The notes under the pieces were generated by a model. It saw nothing but the letters and a program-made list of their open reading frames with translations, searched no databases and had not been told where the DNA came from. This document shows, one piece after another, positions 27,663-36,747 of a stretch of DNA of 64,000 nucleotides; the first letter of the stretch is position 1; every line of letters begins with the position of its first letter. The stretch lies in assembly GCF_963668165.1 (NCBI RefSeq), contig NZ_OY764209.1, positions 62,001 to 126,000 of the forward strand. The letters are read 5' to 3'. Origin of the DNA: Marispirochaeta sp. Lineage in GTDB: Bacteria > Spirochaetota > Spirochaetia > JC444 > Marispirochaetaceae. The position numbers were made by a program, and so were the translations under genes.

Positions 27663-28706
27663 ATGAAGAGGATTGCTTTTTTTGACACAAAATCATATGA
27701 CCGACGCTCCTTTGAAGCAAAGATTGATTCAAAGGAATTTGAAATTAGTTTTTTTGAAGCCCGTCTGTCACCAAAAACGGCAGACCTGGTAAAAGGCTTT
27801 GACGGGGTTTGTGCCTTTGTCAACGATACCCTGGATACCAGGGTCATTGACATCCTGAAGCGGGAAAATATCGGGGTGGTCGCCATGCGTTGCGCAGGCT
27901 ACAACAATGTGGATCTTAAAGCCGCTTTTAACAATGTGCATTTTCTCCGGGTTCCAGCCTATTCTCCCTACGCAGTTGCCGAACACGCAGCGGCGCTTAT
28001 CCTGACTCTTAATCGACGGACCCATAAATCCTATTTGCGGACCAGAGAAAGCAATTTTGCCCTGGCCGGACTCGAGGGCTTTGATCTTCATGGTAAAACT
28101 GCCGGGGTAATCGGAACAGGTAAAATAGGTCGTATAATGATCCGCATACTGCGGGGTTTTGGAATGGATGTACTGGCTCATGATCCATATCCCGATCAGG
28201 AATATGCCCAGCATGAAGGTTTTCACTTCGTAGACCTGGACGCTCTCTATGCAAGGTCAGACATTATATCACTGCATTGTCCCCTTACAAAAGAGACCCA
28301 TCATCTGATAGACGCAGACGCCCTGGCGGCGATGAAACCCGGCGTCATGATTATCAACACCAGTCGGGGAGGGCTTATAGACACGAAAGCCCTGGTTGCA
28401 GGACTGAAGAGCGGGAAAATAGGCTACGCCGGCCTGGATGTATACGAGGAAGAGGGGGAATACTTTTTTGAGGACCTCTCAGGAGAGATCATCTCTGACG
28501 ATATATTAGCCCGTCTTCTGACCTTTCCCAATGTCCTGATAACTTCTCACCAGGGCTTCTTTACTAAAGAGGCCCTGGCAAATATTGCAGAGACGACCCT
28601 CGGCAACTTCCGGGCCTTTTTTAGAGGGGAGGCTCTGGACAACGAAGTCTGTTATCGTTGTGATCGCCCGGAATGCCGAAAAAAACGTGAGGGTCGCTGT
28701 TTCTAG
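27663..28706 (+). CDS. D-lactate dehydrogenase (2-hydroxyacid dehydrogenase family)
   Basis: 347 residues. NAD-binding motif GVIGTGKIGR, catalytic Arg in NTSRGGLID, Glu in the DVYEEEGEYFFED region (typical of the LdhA branch), and His in SHQGFFT. It should reduce pyruvate to D-lactate in fermentation. The C-terminus ends in a cysteine-rich tail, CYRCDRPECRKKREGRCF, which most LdhA proteins lack and which could bind metal or be redox sensitive. AGGAGG precedes the ATG. Its stop overlaps that of the convergent acyl-CoA ligase gene. Confidence 0.9.
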   Translation: MKRIAFFDTKSYDRRSFEAKIDSKEFEISFFEARLSPKTADLVKGFDGVCAFVNDTLDTRVIDILKRENIGVVAMRCAGYNNVDLKAAFNNVHFLRVPAYSPYAVAEHAAALILTLNRRTHKSYLRTRESNFALAGLEGFDLHGKTAGVIGTGKIGRIMIRILRGFGMDVLAHDPYPDQEYAQHEGFHFVDLDALYARSDIISLHCPLTKETHHLIDADALAAMKPGVMIINTSRGGLIDTKALVAGLKSGKIGYAGLDVYEEEGEYFFEDLSGEIISDDILARLLTFPNVLITSHQGFFTKEALANIAETTLGNFRAFFRGEALDNEVCYRCDRPECRKKREGRCF

Positions 28707-28715
28707 CGAAACAGC
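28696..28715. terminator. Hairpin holding both convergent stop codons
   Basis: GCTGTTTC-TAGC-GAAACAGC: a perfect 8-bp stem whose loop and flank carry the TAG of the D-lactate dehydrogenase gene and, on the other strand, the stop of the acyl-CoA ligase gene. T runs are short. Confidence 0.5.
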
Positions 28716-30607
28716 TGATCGATTTTTTCCTTGTAAAGCTCGGCGATAACATGGCGTTTTACCTCCTGTTTCGCCGAGAGTTCCCGTCCTATTTCGAAGC
28801 TGCGGGGAATGAGGGCAAAACGGTATATACGCTCAAAATGTTTAAAGCCGTTTTTACTGCTTATAAGTTCCTGTATCTCGCTGTTGAAAAGCTCCCATAC
28901 GTCCGGGAGTTCCAGCATGTCCTCGCGGGTTATATAGGGAACATGGTTTGCTTTAATGTAATGTTCTACCTCTCTGGCATCGGGAACTATCAGAACCCCG
29001 AGGAACTTTCTGTCCTGCCCCACGACCATGGCCTGCTCGATATAGACCGATTCTCTCAACTTTGCCTCAATTGGGCCGGGTTCGATATTCTCGCCGCCGA
29101 ACAGCACAATGGTATCCTTTGCGCGTCCCCGGATATCAAACTCCCCGTCCCTTGTCCAGACACCCAGGTCGCCGGTATTCAGCCATCCCTGATCATCGAT
29201 GATCTGGCGGGTTATATCTTCCCTTTTGTAATAACCCTTCATGTTCTGAGGACCCCGGGCAAGGACTACTCCCCGGGTATTCGGCGGTACATCCTTGCCT
29301 TCGTCATCCACAATGCGGATCTCCGTCTCGGGAAAAACATCCAGGGTCAAAGGTACGGAGCGAAAGTAATTTCTGACCGCCACTACCGGTCCTGTTTCCG
29401 TTAAGCCGTATCCGTTTAAGAGGCAAACACCGGCGGCCTGAAAAAAGGAATCCACCGCTGCCGGCAGGGACCCTCCTCCGGAGACCCCGGCCCGGAAACG
29501 GCCGCCAAGTTTTTTCTTAATGGCAGAAAAAACAAGCACATTGCCAAGCTGCTTGAAGGGAAAGAGCACAAGCAGCGGTACCAGGCTGATGATCTTGTCC
29601 AGCAACCTGTTGCGGTATTTGAATCTGGGCATACGCCCGAGAAACATGCTTCGTAAGGTGGCATAAACGCCCCCCACCCACACAAAGAAATGAAACAAGA
29701 CCCTGCTCACCACCGGTTTATCTGCAACGTTCCGGTAAATTCCGGCTTTAACAGCTTCCCATATCCGAGGAACCGATCCCATCCATTGGGGACGGACAGC
29801 TTGAAAATCCTGCAGCATGATCTTTCCAATGGGCTTGGAATATGCAAGAGCACTGGCAGTCCCAAGGGCAATATACTGAATAACCCGTTCAAAAGAGTGC
29901 CACACCGGCAAAACAGAGAGCCAGATGTCCCCGGGCTGTATATCTACGATCTTTTGAACCCCTTTAACCTGATGCAGATATGAACGGTTTGTCAGCATTA
30001 CACCCTTCGGTTCACCTGTTGTACCGGAGGTAAATATTATGGTCACAACATCATCGATATCACCCTTGCTTATCTCCTGCTCTACAAGATCGGGGTCCTT
30101 CTTGATCCGTTTATTTCCCTTCTCGATTATGTCTCCGTAGGTGTACAGTTTTATTCCCCGCGGAATTTTATCGAGCTCAGAAGGATTAAAATCCTGATCC
30201 AGGACAACCATGAACTTCATGGACGGCAGGTCATGAACAACACTCAATACTTTTTCCGCCATTTCACGGTTTTCCACAAAAACCAGGCGGCATTCTGCAT
30301 ACTCCAGAATAAAGGAGATCTCCTGGGGCATTGAATCCCGCCCCCTCGGAACGTCTATGGCCCCGAGACTTATGGTGGCAAGATCCGCGACAAGCCACTC
30401 TTTACGGTTATCGGCGATTAATCCCAGATGGTCGCCGCGCCGTACACCCAGGTCGTACAGGCCGGACGCGAACACAGACATCTCCCGGTACAGTTCGGAA
30501 AAAGTGACTGGGACAAACGCACCACGGGAATTCTTTGAATACTGAGCTGCCTTGTCGGGATGTTCCTGCACAATAGATTTAAATAAATGAAGTATAGAAG
30601 TATTCAT
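28703..30607 (-). CDS. Long-chain acyl-CoA synthetase (AMP-forming)
   Basis: 634 residues from the ATG at 30607 (MNTSILHLF); the frame opens 33 bases earlier, but that extension has no family character. AMP-binding motifs are complete: IIFTSGTTGEPKGVML, YGLTETGPV, and NTGDLG. It activates fatty acids to acyl-CoA through an acyl-adenylate, of the FadD15/FAA type with a long insertion and the C-terminal KQEVKRHVI lysine region. Probably peripheral to the inner membrane, feeding exogenous fatty acids into phospholipids. Confidence 0.92.
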   Translation of the reverse strand: MNTSILHLFKSIVQEHPDKAAQYSKNSRGAFVPVTFSELYREMSVFASGLYDLGVRRGDHLGLIADNRKEWLVADLATISLGAIDVPRGRDSMPQEISFILEYAECRLVFVENREMAEKVLSVVHDLPSMKFMVVLDQDFNPSELDKIPRGIKLYTYGDIIEKGNKRIKKDPDLVEQEISKGDIDDVVTIIFTSGTTGEPKGVMLTNRSYLHQVKGVQKIVDIQPGDIWLSVLPVWHSFERVIQYIALGTASALAYSKPIGKIMLQDFQAVRPQWMGSVPRIWEAVKAGIYRNVADKPVVSRVLFHFFVWVGGVYATLRSMFLGRMPRFKYRNRLLDKIISLVPLLVLFPFKQLGNVLVFSAIKKKLGGRFRAGVSGGGSLPAAVDSFFQAAGVCLLNGYGLTETGPVVAVRNYFRSVPLTLDVFPETEIRIVDDEGKDVPPNTRGVVLARGPQNMKGYYKREDITRQIIDDQGWLNTGDLGVWTRDGEFDIRGRAKDTIVLFGGENIEPGPIEAKLRESVYIEQAMVVGQDRKFLGVLIVPDAREVEHYIKANHVPYITREDMLELPDVWELFNSEIQELISSKNGFKHFERIYRFALIPRSFEIGRELSAKQEVKRHVIAELYKEKIDQLFR

Positions 30608-30834
30608 GTAGTAAATATACAATGACCGGACCCGGCACACAAGTCAATATTCGGCCAGCGGCCGATAGAAAACAGAACCACGGCATGTTTTTCCCTGCAC
30701 GGAATCAGGGCACCATCAGTAAAATCCTTCTTCAGATATATTGCCTATCAGGCCAACTTCCTCTATTCTTGCTAAAAGGGACAAGAAAACCAGTCGTCCT
30801 TATTTACGCGGAACACAAAACGAAAGGAGCAAAC

Positions 30835-31719
30835 ATGCAGATCCGCACAACAAAAAACAGCACACATATTTTTTCGATACTGCTGCCGGTACTTTTTGTC
30901 ACATTACTATTCACCGGCTGCTCAACAATAGAAGGGGTTCTGAACTTAACCCGCCCCAATGCCAGCATCGAAAGAGTTGAACTCTCCGGCTTGAGTTTTG
31001 ACCGCGTCGATTTAGTTTTCTACGTTGAGGTCCACAATCCGAACTCAATCGGACTAAAGCTGGCCGGACTGGAGTATAATCTTGCTATGGAAAAGAATTC
31101 AGTAGTCAGGGGCAACGTGGAAAAAGGAATTGAACTGCCTGCCAGGGGCTCCTCCCTGCTTGAGGTACCGGTATCCGTCGGGTATTCGAATATCTTTAAC
31201 ACTGTTCAATCCGCCCGGGAAAAAGATAATCTGGACTATCAGATTGATCTTGGCCTGTCCTTTACCGTTCCCGGGTACAGCAGCCTCAAGGTACCTCTTA
31301 CGTATGCCGGTACTATCCCGGTCCCGAAACTTCCCTCCCTCAGTATGGCCTCTCTGCAGGTAAGAAACATCAGCCTTACCAGGATTGATGTTGAGCTGCG
31401 GCTTGAGGTTAACAATCCCAACAGCTTTAAAATCGACATGAATGAGTTCAACTATGATCTGACGATTGCGGGACACTCATGGGTCCGGGGAAACACGGTA
31501 CGTCCGTTGAGTTTTCGGGAGAAAAGCAGAAGCGTTGTCACCATTCCCCTTTCTCTCAATATTGTAGAGGTAGGCCGTTCAGTTATTGACCTTTTGTCGG
31601 GTAACCGGACCCTTGATTACCAGTTCAGCGGTGATACGGTCATGGACACCGAGCTTCCTTTGCTGCAGGATTACCTTTTCAGTTTTTCCTCTGAAGGTGA
31701 AACAGAAATATTCCGCTAA
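30835..31719 (+). CDS. LEA14-like (WHy domain) lipoprotein
   Basis: 294 residues from the ATG at 30835, which has AAAGGAG. A lipoprotein signal ends in LLFTGC. Two LEA type 2/WHy domains follow in tandem (about 35-160 and 170-290); each contains the NPNS signature (EVHNPNSIGLKL and EVNNPNSFKIDM). In other bacteria such proteins are linked to desiccation or envelope stress, and the role here is unknown. The frame extends upstream to 30622 but lacks any signal there. It converges with the M50B-like gene, with three bases between stops. Confidence 0.87.
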   Translation: MQIRTTKNSTHIFSILLPVLFVTLLFTGCSTIEGVLNLTRPNASIERVELSGLSFDRVDLVFYVEVHNPNSIGLKLAGLEYNLAMEKNSVVRGNVEKGIELPARGSSLLEVPVSVGYSNIFNTVQSAREKDNLDYQIDLGLSFTVPGYSSLKVPLTYAGTIPVPKLPSLSMASLQVRNISLTRIDVELRLEVNNPNSFKIDMNEFNYDLTIAGHSWVRGNTVRPLSFREKSRSVVTIPLSLNIVEVGRSVIDLLSGNRTLDYQFSGDTVMDTELPLLQDYLFSFSSEGETEIFR

Positions 31720-31722
31720 AAA

Positions 31723-32427
31723 TTAATAATCCCTTCTGGAATAGCGGCCTCCTCTCCTCGAGGGGGCTCTTCCTGTAACAAGCCGGATTGTAATTAGAAA
31801 AAGGATTAATCCCGCAGCGCCCCACAGGACAGTCCACAGCAGGGGGGTCCCAAAAAGATAGCCTGCCATGCGGGTCGCGTCGGAAATACGTCCGGAAGGT
31901 GCAATCAGGTCGCCCCGGATATCAAAGAAAACATAAAAAATGCCCAGCATGCCAAAGAGTTTCAAGGCAAGATCATTTACTATCCCGGGAAGAAGAAAGC
32001 CTATAAGGAAAAGTGCTATACCAAAGATCACCGCATACACCATGGCAACCCCAACAGAGGCAAAAACAAGTGACAAGACAACAAGCCCGGCTCCCAGCAG
32101 CATGGTTACGATCTTATCGAAACGGAAGATTACCGAGGTTAAAAGGAGCAGGAAACCCAGCACCATGGCTCCGGCATAACCGGCGACAACAGTCAGCCCT
32201 TCAGCCCCCCCGCTTACCACTATGGTAAAACCGGATTCGAGCCCCGCACTAACCGAGTCAATTCTACCGCCGCTCACCACCACGGCAAGAGCCTTGCCGC
32301 TGTCGTACAGAAGGTCCGCGATAAGCCTTACAGGCAGCAGGGCGGGGACCTCCCAGAACAACCAGGCCGCCCCTGACAAGACAATTAACAACAGAAGATG
32401 AAACACAGTAAAACCGCTCCGGCTCAT
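31723..32427 (-). CDS. Degenerate M50B-like integral membrane protein
   Basis: 234 residues with about six transmembrane helices and a basic tail (RRGGRYSRRDY). The segment around residues 33-75 (LIADLLYDSGKALAVVVSGGRIDSV) lines up with the M50B peptidase segment that normally reads HELGHAL, but the zinc motif HExxH has become YDSGK (41-45). The downstream AGYAGAMVLGF matches the family. It should have no metalloprotease activity. The frame opens at 32454 with TTG, but AGGGAATAT before the ATG at 32427 decides the start. Confidence 0.7.
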   Translation of the reverse strand: MSRSGFTVFHLLLLIVLSGAAWLFWEVPALLPVRLIADLLYDSGKALAVVVSGGRIDSVSAGLESGFTIVVSGGAEGLTVVAGYAGAMVLGFLLLLTSVIFRFDKIVTMLLGAGLVVLSLVFASVGVAMVYAVIFGIALFLIGFLLPGIVNDLALKLFGMLGIFYVFFDIRGDLIAPSGRISDATRMAGYLFGTPLLWTVLWGAAGLILFLITIRLVTGRAPSRRGGRYSRRDY

Positions 32428-32503
32428 ATATTCCCTCGCTTTTCTGGTAATCAAATCATTTTATAAGCACACGTTTACATTTAGAGATAACACGCTATAC
32501 GGT

Positions 32504-33715
32504 TCAGCGGGTATTTTTTAGAATACTGACAATGGTATCCTTGATTGAAAGAAAAACATCAACCAGTTCGGGATCAAATTGCTTACCTGCTTTGCTCTTT
32601 ATATACAGAAAGGCTGAATCTTCATCCCACGGATCTTTATAGGTTCTGGGAGTCACCAGTGCATCAAAAACGTCCGCTATGGCGACGATTCTCCCGGACA
32701 GGGGTATCTCTTTTCCAACCTTTCCCGGTCCTGGTTTCAGCGTATCGGAAAAGATGTTTTCAATATGTCCGGGATACCCGTATCCATCCCAGCGTTCATG
32801 GTGGGACAGGGCAACTTCAAAAGCGACCCTGTCCCATACAGAGCTTCGCTTGTAAAAAAGACGGGCACCGAAAATAGTGTGCCAAATCATTGTCTCTTTA
32901 TCATCTGACGAAAACTCATCCCCCTTGGAGAGCAATCGGGAATCAAGACCAACCTTTCCGATATCGTGCAGCAGGGCGGCGAGCCGCAAGGCTTCCTTCC
33001 CCCTGTTCCGCTGAGCCGGTGGTGTACCAATCCGGGATCCAAAGGCATCAAAAACAGCAGCGGAGTACTCCCCCACTCTTTGAGCGTGCAGACGTGATTC
33101 ATGAGGATCCCTCAGTTGAGAGATCTCCACCAGCCGCAGCACCATTTCTTTAGCAAACTCAGCTTTCTCCAGGGCCATTGCGGCGTGCTGGGCAAAGTAG
33201 GAGATAAACAGTCGATCCTGTTGAGAAAAAGGAACTGGGTTTCCCTCTTTATCAATCGCGTTAATAAGTTGAATAACCCCCAGTATGCTTCCTTCGGAAT
33301 TCTTGAGAGGCACAGCGAGGATAGACCGGGTGCGATAGTTACTTTTTCTATCGAACTCAGAATTAAACTGAAACGAGACCTCTTCAGGAAGAGAATACAC
33401 ATCGTCAATTAAAAGGGATTGCCCTGTCTCGGCAACAAAGCCGGCAATTGATTTTGTGTCCGCAGGAATACTGCGAGTCGTATAGAGGTATTTATCATTT
33501 TCCGATTCACCCCTGTTAAAAAGGGTTTCATTTTCGATGAAGGCAAAATAGAGCTGATTGTCCTTGAGCTGATACAGAGTGCCGGCATCGGCATTTACAA
33601 ATGTTCTCGCTTCGTGAAGAATATTTTCGAGGAGAATATCAACATCTTTCACGGAATGAAGTCGCTCAATGATTTTCAACAAAGCTCCGGCATCATGTAA
33701 AGCAGGCATATGCAT
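32504..33715 (-). CDS. GAF and HD-GYP domain protein (c-di-GMP phosphodiesterase)
   Basis: 403 residues. GAF domain about 20-185 followed by HD-GYP about 205-395. The metal-binding and signature residues are present: HDIGKVG, HHERWDGYGYPG, and a GRIVAIADVFDAL helix. HD-GYP enzymes hydrolyse c-di-GMP to pGpG and GMP. No receiver or membrane segment is present, so the GAF ligand controls it. A paralogue with the same layout is at 37706. A TATACT box lies two bases before the first ATG (33722-33717), so translation might begin leaderless at the third codon. Confidence 0.92.
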   Translation of the reverse strand: MHMPALHDAGALLKIIERLHSVKDVDILLENILHEARTFVNADAGTLYQLKDNQLYFAFIENETLFNRGESENDKYLYTTRSIPADTKSIAGFVAETGQSLLIDDVYSLPEEVSFQFNSEFDRKSNYRTRSILAVPLKNSEGSILGVIQLINAIDKEGNPVPFSQQDRLFISYFAQHAAMALEKAEFAKEMVLRLVEISQLRDPHESRLHAQRVGEYSAAVFDAFGSRIGTPPAQRNRGKEALRLAALLHDIGKVGLDSRLLSKGDEFSSDDKETMIWHTIFGARLFYKRSSVWDRVAFEVALSHHERWDGYGYPGHIENIFSDTLKPGPGKVGKEIPLSGRIVAIADVFDALVTPRTYKDPWDEDSAFLYIKSKAGKQFDPELVDVFLSIKDTIVSILKNTR

Positions 33716-33781
33716 AAGTATACCCGGCTTTATAAAAAACTCAAATAAAGTTTCTACTATTTGTAATAATTAATATGTATC

Positions 33782-36613
33782 TTATTCCTGGACTTGGATT
33801 TGCAAAAAATATTCCTTAAGACTGTTTATCTCGGTTTCTATTTTCTGAACATGTAAAAGGACATTTTCCATGTTACCGGCCTTTGCTTCAGCTTCGAGAA
33901 TCCTGGCCGCGGATCCGATCTTTTCTGCCCGGACATTATAGGCGGCGCCTTTAACCGCGTGGCTCTCTCTATGAACAATTTCTCCATCATTTAAATTGAC
34001 GCCCCGGCGAATCCTGCTGATACGGCCTTCAGTATCAGCAATAAATCCCGAAATAAGATCTTGTACAATCTCCCGGTTATTATCAAAATCTGAAAGCAGT
34101 TTTCCAAAATCAAGAACACCCTGTGTCCGTACTTCCACCACACCTTTTTCCTGCCTGTATTCAGAACAGGGGATACCGCTTGCAGAGCACCAGCGTACAG
34201 CCATATCGATAAGCTCATTTTTACGAAAAGGTTTAACGAGAATATCGTTCATACCGGCTTCTTTATAGGTAAAGAAATCCTTCTGATAGGCGTTGGCGGT
34301 TAGAGCAATAATCGGAATAGTGAGTTTGCGGGATCGCATCTTTCTGACAGCCTCACACCCATCCATGTCAGGCATCGATATATCCATAAAAATGAGGTCA
34401 TACCTGTCTCTTTCAATCATCTCCAGGGCTTCGGAGCCGCCACGGGCACAGAAGACGTCGCAGCCAGCCAATGATAAATGGTGCTCCGCTATCTTCAGGT
34501 TACTCGGATAGTCATCAACAACAAGGACCCGACACCCGGGGGGCGGAAGCATTTGAATAAGGGAATCCGGACGAACCATGGGAACCGAAGTATCCCCCGT
34601 GCAGACACAGCGCATCGGGACCTGCACAGTAAAGGTGGTCCCTTCACCGTATACACTGGAGACCGTGATTGTTCCACCCATCTTATCGATTATAAGCTTC
34701 GAAATGGCAGTTCCCAATCCAAAACCCCCGGCACTCCTGGTTCGCCCCGCCTCTATTTGATAGAACTTGTCAAAAAGCCGTTTCAAGTCGGCTTCTCTGA
34801 TTCCTATACCTGTATCCTGTACGGAAAACAGTAAGAAAACGATCTCCTCCGTGTCGTATTCAAATTCGGCAGAAAGAGACACATCTCCCCGGGATGTGAA
34901 TTTTATTCCATTATCCAGCAAATTAATCAGTACCTGCCGCAGCCGAAGACCATCGCCTGTTACCCTCCGGGGCAGTTCAGGATGTAGATATAGCTTGAGA
35001 AGGATACCGCGTCCTTCCGCCTTGGGACGAAGAATGCCCTCAATTGATCGGATAAGATCAGGCAAATTGAACGGTTCCTCCACCAAGTCAAGCTTGCCTT
35101 CCTCAATTCTGGAAATATCCAAAAGTTGATCTATCAACTCGGAGAGTCTTTGTGATTCTTCGACTACCAACTCAGCGTATTGCCTGCAGCCCGGGTCGTG
35201 TTCCAGGGAACAGTGCAGAGCTTCGCCGAATCCCATTATCGCGTTCAGGGGTGTTCGCATTTCGTGACTTACGTTAGCAAGAAAATCACTCTTTGCCCTG
35301 TTCGCCGTCTCCGCCTTTTCTATTGCCGCGTCAAGTTCACTGGTACGCTGGGCTACAAGATCTTCTACCTTGGAAGTATATGCTTCAAGCTCGGTCCTGG
35401 ACCGCATTGTTCTCAAGGCCAGGGAGGTGAAAACGGACAGGTTAAAAATAAACAGCCCGACTCCCTGGAGCCACATAAACGGTGCAACATAGAAGCTGTT
35501 GCCGGTGTCAATGATTTTCAGTATTGCGTAAATCATATCATGCAGACCAAATATAACAGCGATCATGATTCCGGCGAAAATACAGAGGGCATCCGGATTA
35601 CCAGCAGCCAGGGCCTTTACTGTTATATAGAATACGAACACCATCACCGGTACCAGAGGTATAAGTACAATACTGAAAACCCGGTAGGCTTCAGTTTCAT
35701 TACCTGGGGAAAAAAGAATAATTCCACTAAGAACAAGGCTATGAAGCAGGATGAGAAATTGCAGCCCTTTTTTCTCATGGATCTTAAAATATTCCATAAA
35801 AGAGACGGTGCAAAAGCCAATTCCCAGAGGAAGTGCCGCCTTGGATACAACAAAACTACTGAAGGAAGACAGAAAAACCGGATCATACGCCATACGATAA
35901 AAATAGAAAGCAAAAAACAGGTTGGCCGCAGCGATGTAGAGATGAAAGACCTCATTGCGCCGCACAAGAAAATAGATGAAGGTATAATAAACCATGAAGA
36001 TGCAGAAGAAAGTATAGAGCTGGGCGTTAAAAAAGCTGATGCGTCGTGGATTAAGAAAATTCGAGAGCCCGTTTTCCCGGGCAATCTTAACATCCTGTAC
36101 AAAAACCACAGGGCCGGGGCTGTTGATGGCGAGGATAATCTCATTCGTCTCGTTGAATTTCAGCAATTTACGCGGAAGATTGAGTAATACAATTCCGTCA
36201 GCTATGCCATTCCCGGCGGGCTTTGGATTATCATATTCCCCAAGGAGGGAACCGTTGAGATATACGCGGGTCGGACGTGTAATTTCTGTCTTCAGCAGGA
36301 ATCCGCCAATATGCCGAAACTGGGGATTCACTAAGAACAGGGCACGCTGCCGGATATCTTTCGGAAAACTCTCTTTGGCAGTTTTATCAAAACGGATCAT
36401 CTCTCCGGGTTCCAGGAGTTCCCGGTTTTCTTCTTCATTGAACCAGCTGATCTCCCACTGATTCGCCAGGGAAACCGGGTCTTCGATTTTATGGATATAT
36501 TTAATGCCCAGCTCCTGGGCTGCCAATGGAATTGAAAAAACAGCAACAAAGAAGATAAGAGCGGCGAGTAAACAGGTCTGCCGAACCCAGAAAAAAGACC
36601 GAAATTCCTCCAT
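33782..36613 (-). CDS. 7TMR-type hybrid sensor kinase with receiver and Hpt
   Basis: 943 residues. A signal-like helix (about 12-32), a periplasmic sensing domain (about 33-185) of the 7TMR-DISM type, and seven helices (about 195-400) precede a coiled coil. HisKA has H450 (NVSHEMRTP), and HATPase covers about 545-670. The receiver (about 695-805) has an intact acceptor D744 (FMDISMPDMDG), and the C-terminal Hpt (about 830-935) has H885 (SHAVKGAA). This is a full phosphorelay protein, in contrast to the kinase at 18546. The extracellular ligand may be a sugar. The output partner is not adjacent. Confidence 0.93.
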   Translation of the reverse strand: MEEFRSFFWVRQTCLLAALIFFVAVFSIPLAAQELGIKYIHKIEDPVSLANQWEISWFNEEENRELLEPGEMIRFDKTAKESFPKDIRQRALFLVNPQFRHIGGFLLKTEITRPTRVYLNGSLLGEYDNPKPAGNGIADGIVLLNLPRKLLKFNETNEIILAINSPGPVVFVQDVKIARENGLSNFLNPRRISFFNAQLYTFFCIFMVYYTFIYFLVRRNEVFHLYIAAANLFFAFYFYRMAYDPVFLSSFSSFVVSKAALPLGIGFCTVSFMEYFKIHEKKGLQFLILLHSLVLSGIILFSPGNETEAYRVFSIVLIPLVPVMVFVFYITVKALAAGNPDALCIFAGIMIAVIFGLHDMIYAILKIIDTGNSFYVAPFMWLQGVGLFIFNLSVFTSLALRTMRSRTELEAYTSKVEDLVAQRTSELDAAIEKAETANRAKSDFLANVSHEMRTPLNAIMGFGEALHCSLEHDPGCRQYAELVVEESQRLSELIDQLLDISRIEEGKLDLVEEPFNLPDLIRSIEGILRPKAEGRGILLKLYLHPELPRRVTGDGLRLRQVLINLLDNGIKFTSRGDVSLSAEFEYDTEEIVFLLFSVQDTGIGIREADLKRLFDKFYQIEAGRTRSAGGFGLGTAISKLIIDKMGGTITVSSVYGEGTTFTVQVPMRCVCTGDTSVPMVRPDSLIQMLPPPGCRVLVVDDYPSNLKIAEHHLSLAGCDVFCARGGSEALEMIERDRYDLIFMDISMPDMDGCEAVRKMRSRKLTIPIIALTANAYQKDFFTYKEAGMNDILVKPFRKNELIDMAVRWCSASGIPCSEYRQEKGVVEVRTQGVLDFGKLLSDFDNNREIVQDLISGFIADTEGRISRIRRGVNLNDGEIVHRESHAVKGAAYNVRAEKIGSAARILEAEAKAGNMENVLLHVQKIETEINSLKEYFLQIQVQE

Positions 36614-36747
36614 TGTACATCCTGTTTATTGAAATAGACTTGATGAAATCCTACCCCAGATTTTACCTGGGGTCAAATACCTTTGTCAGCGTCACGAAAA
36701 ACTATATTTGACCTTTTCCGTCTCAAGGCAATACACTGGAACCACCT

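Noticed and set aside
35180..36187. 335-codon plus-strand frame opposite the hybrid kinase
   Set aside because: Antisense shadow of the membrane domain region of a clear kinase; composition is His/Lys-rich and no family is recognisable.
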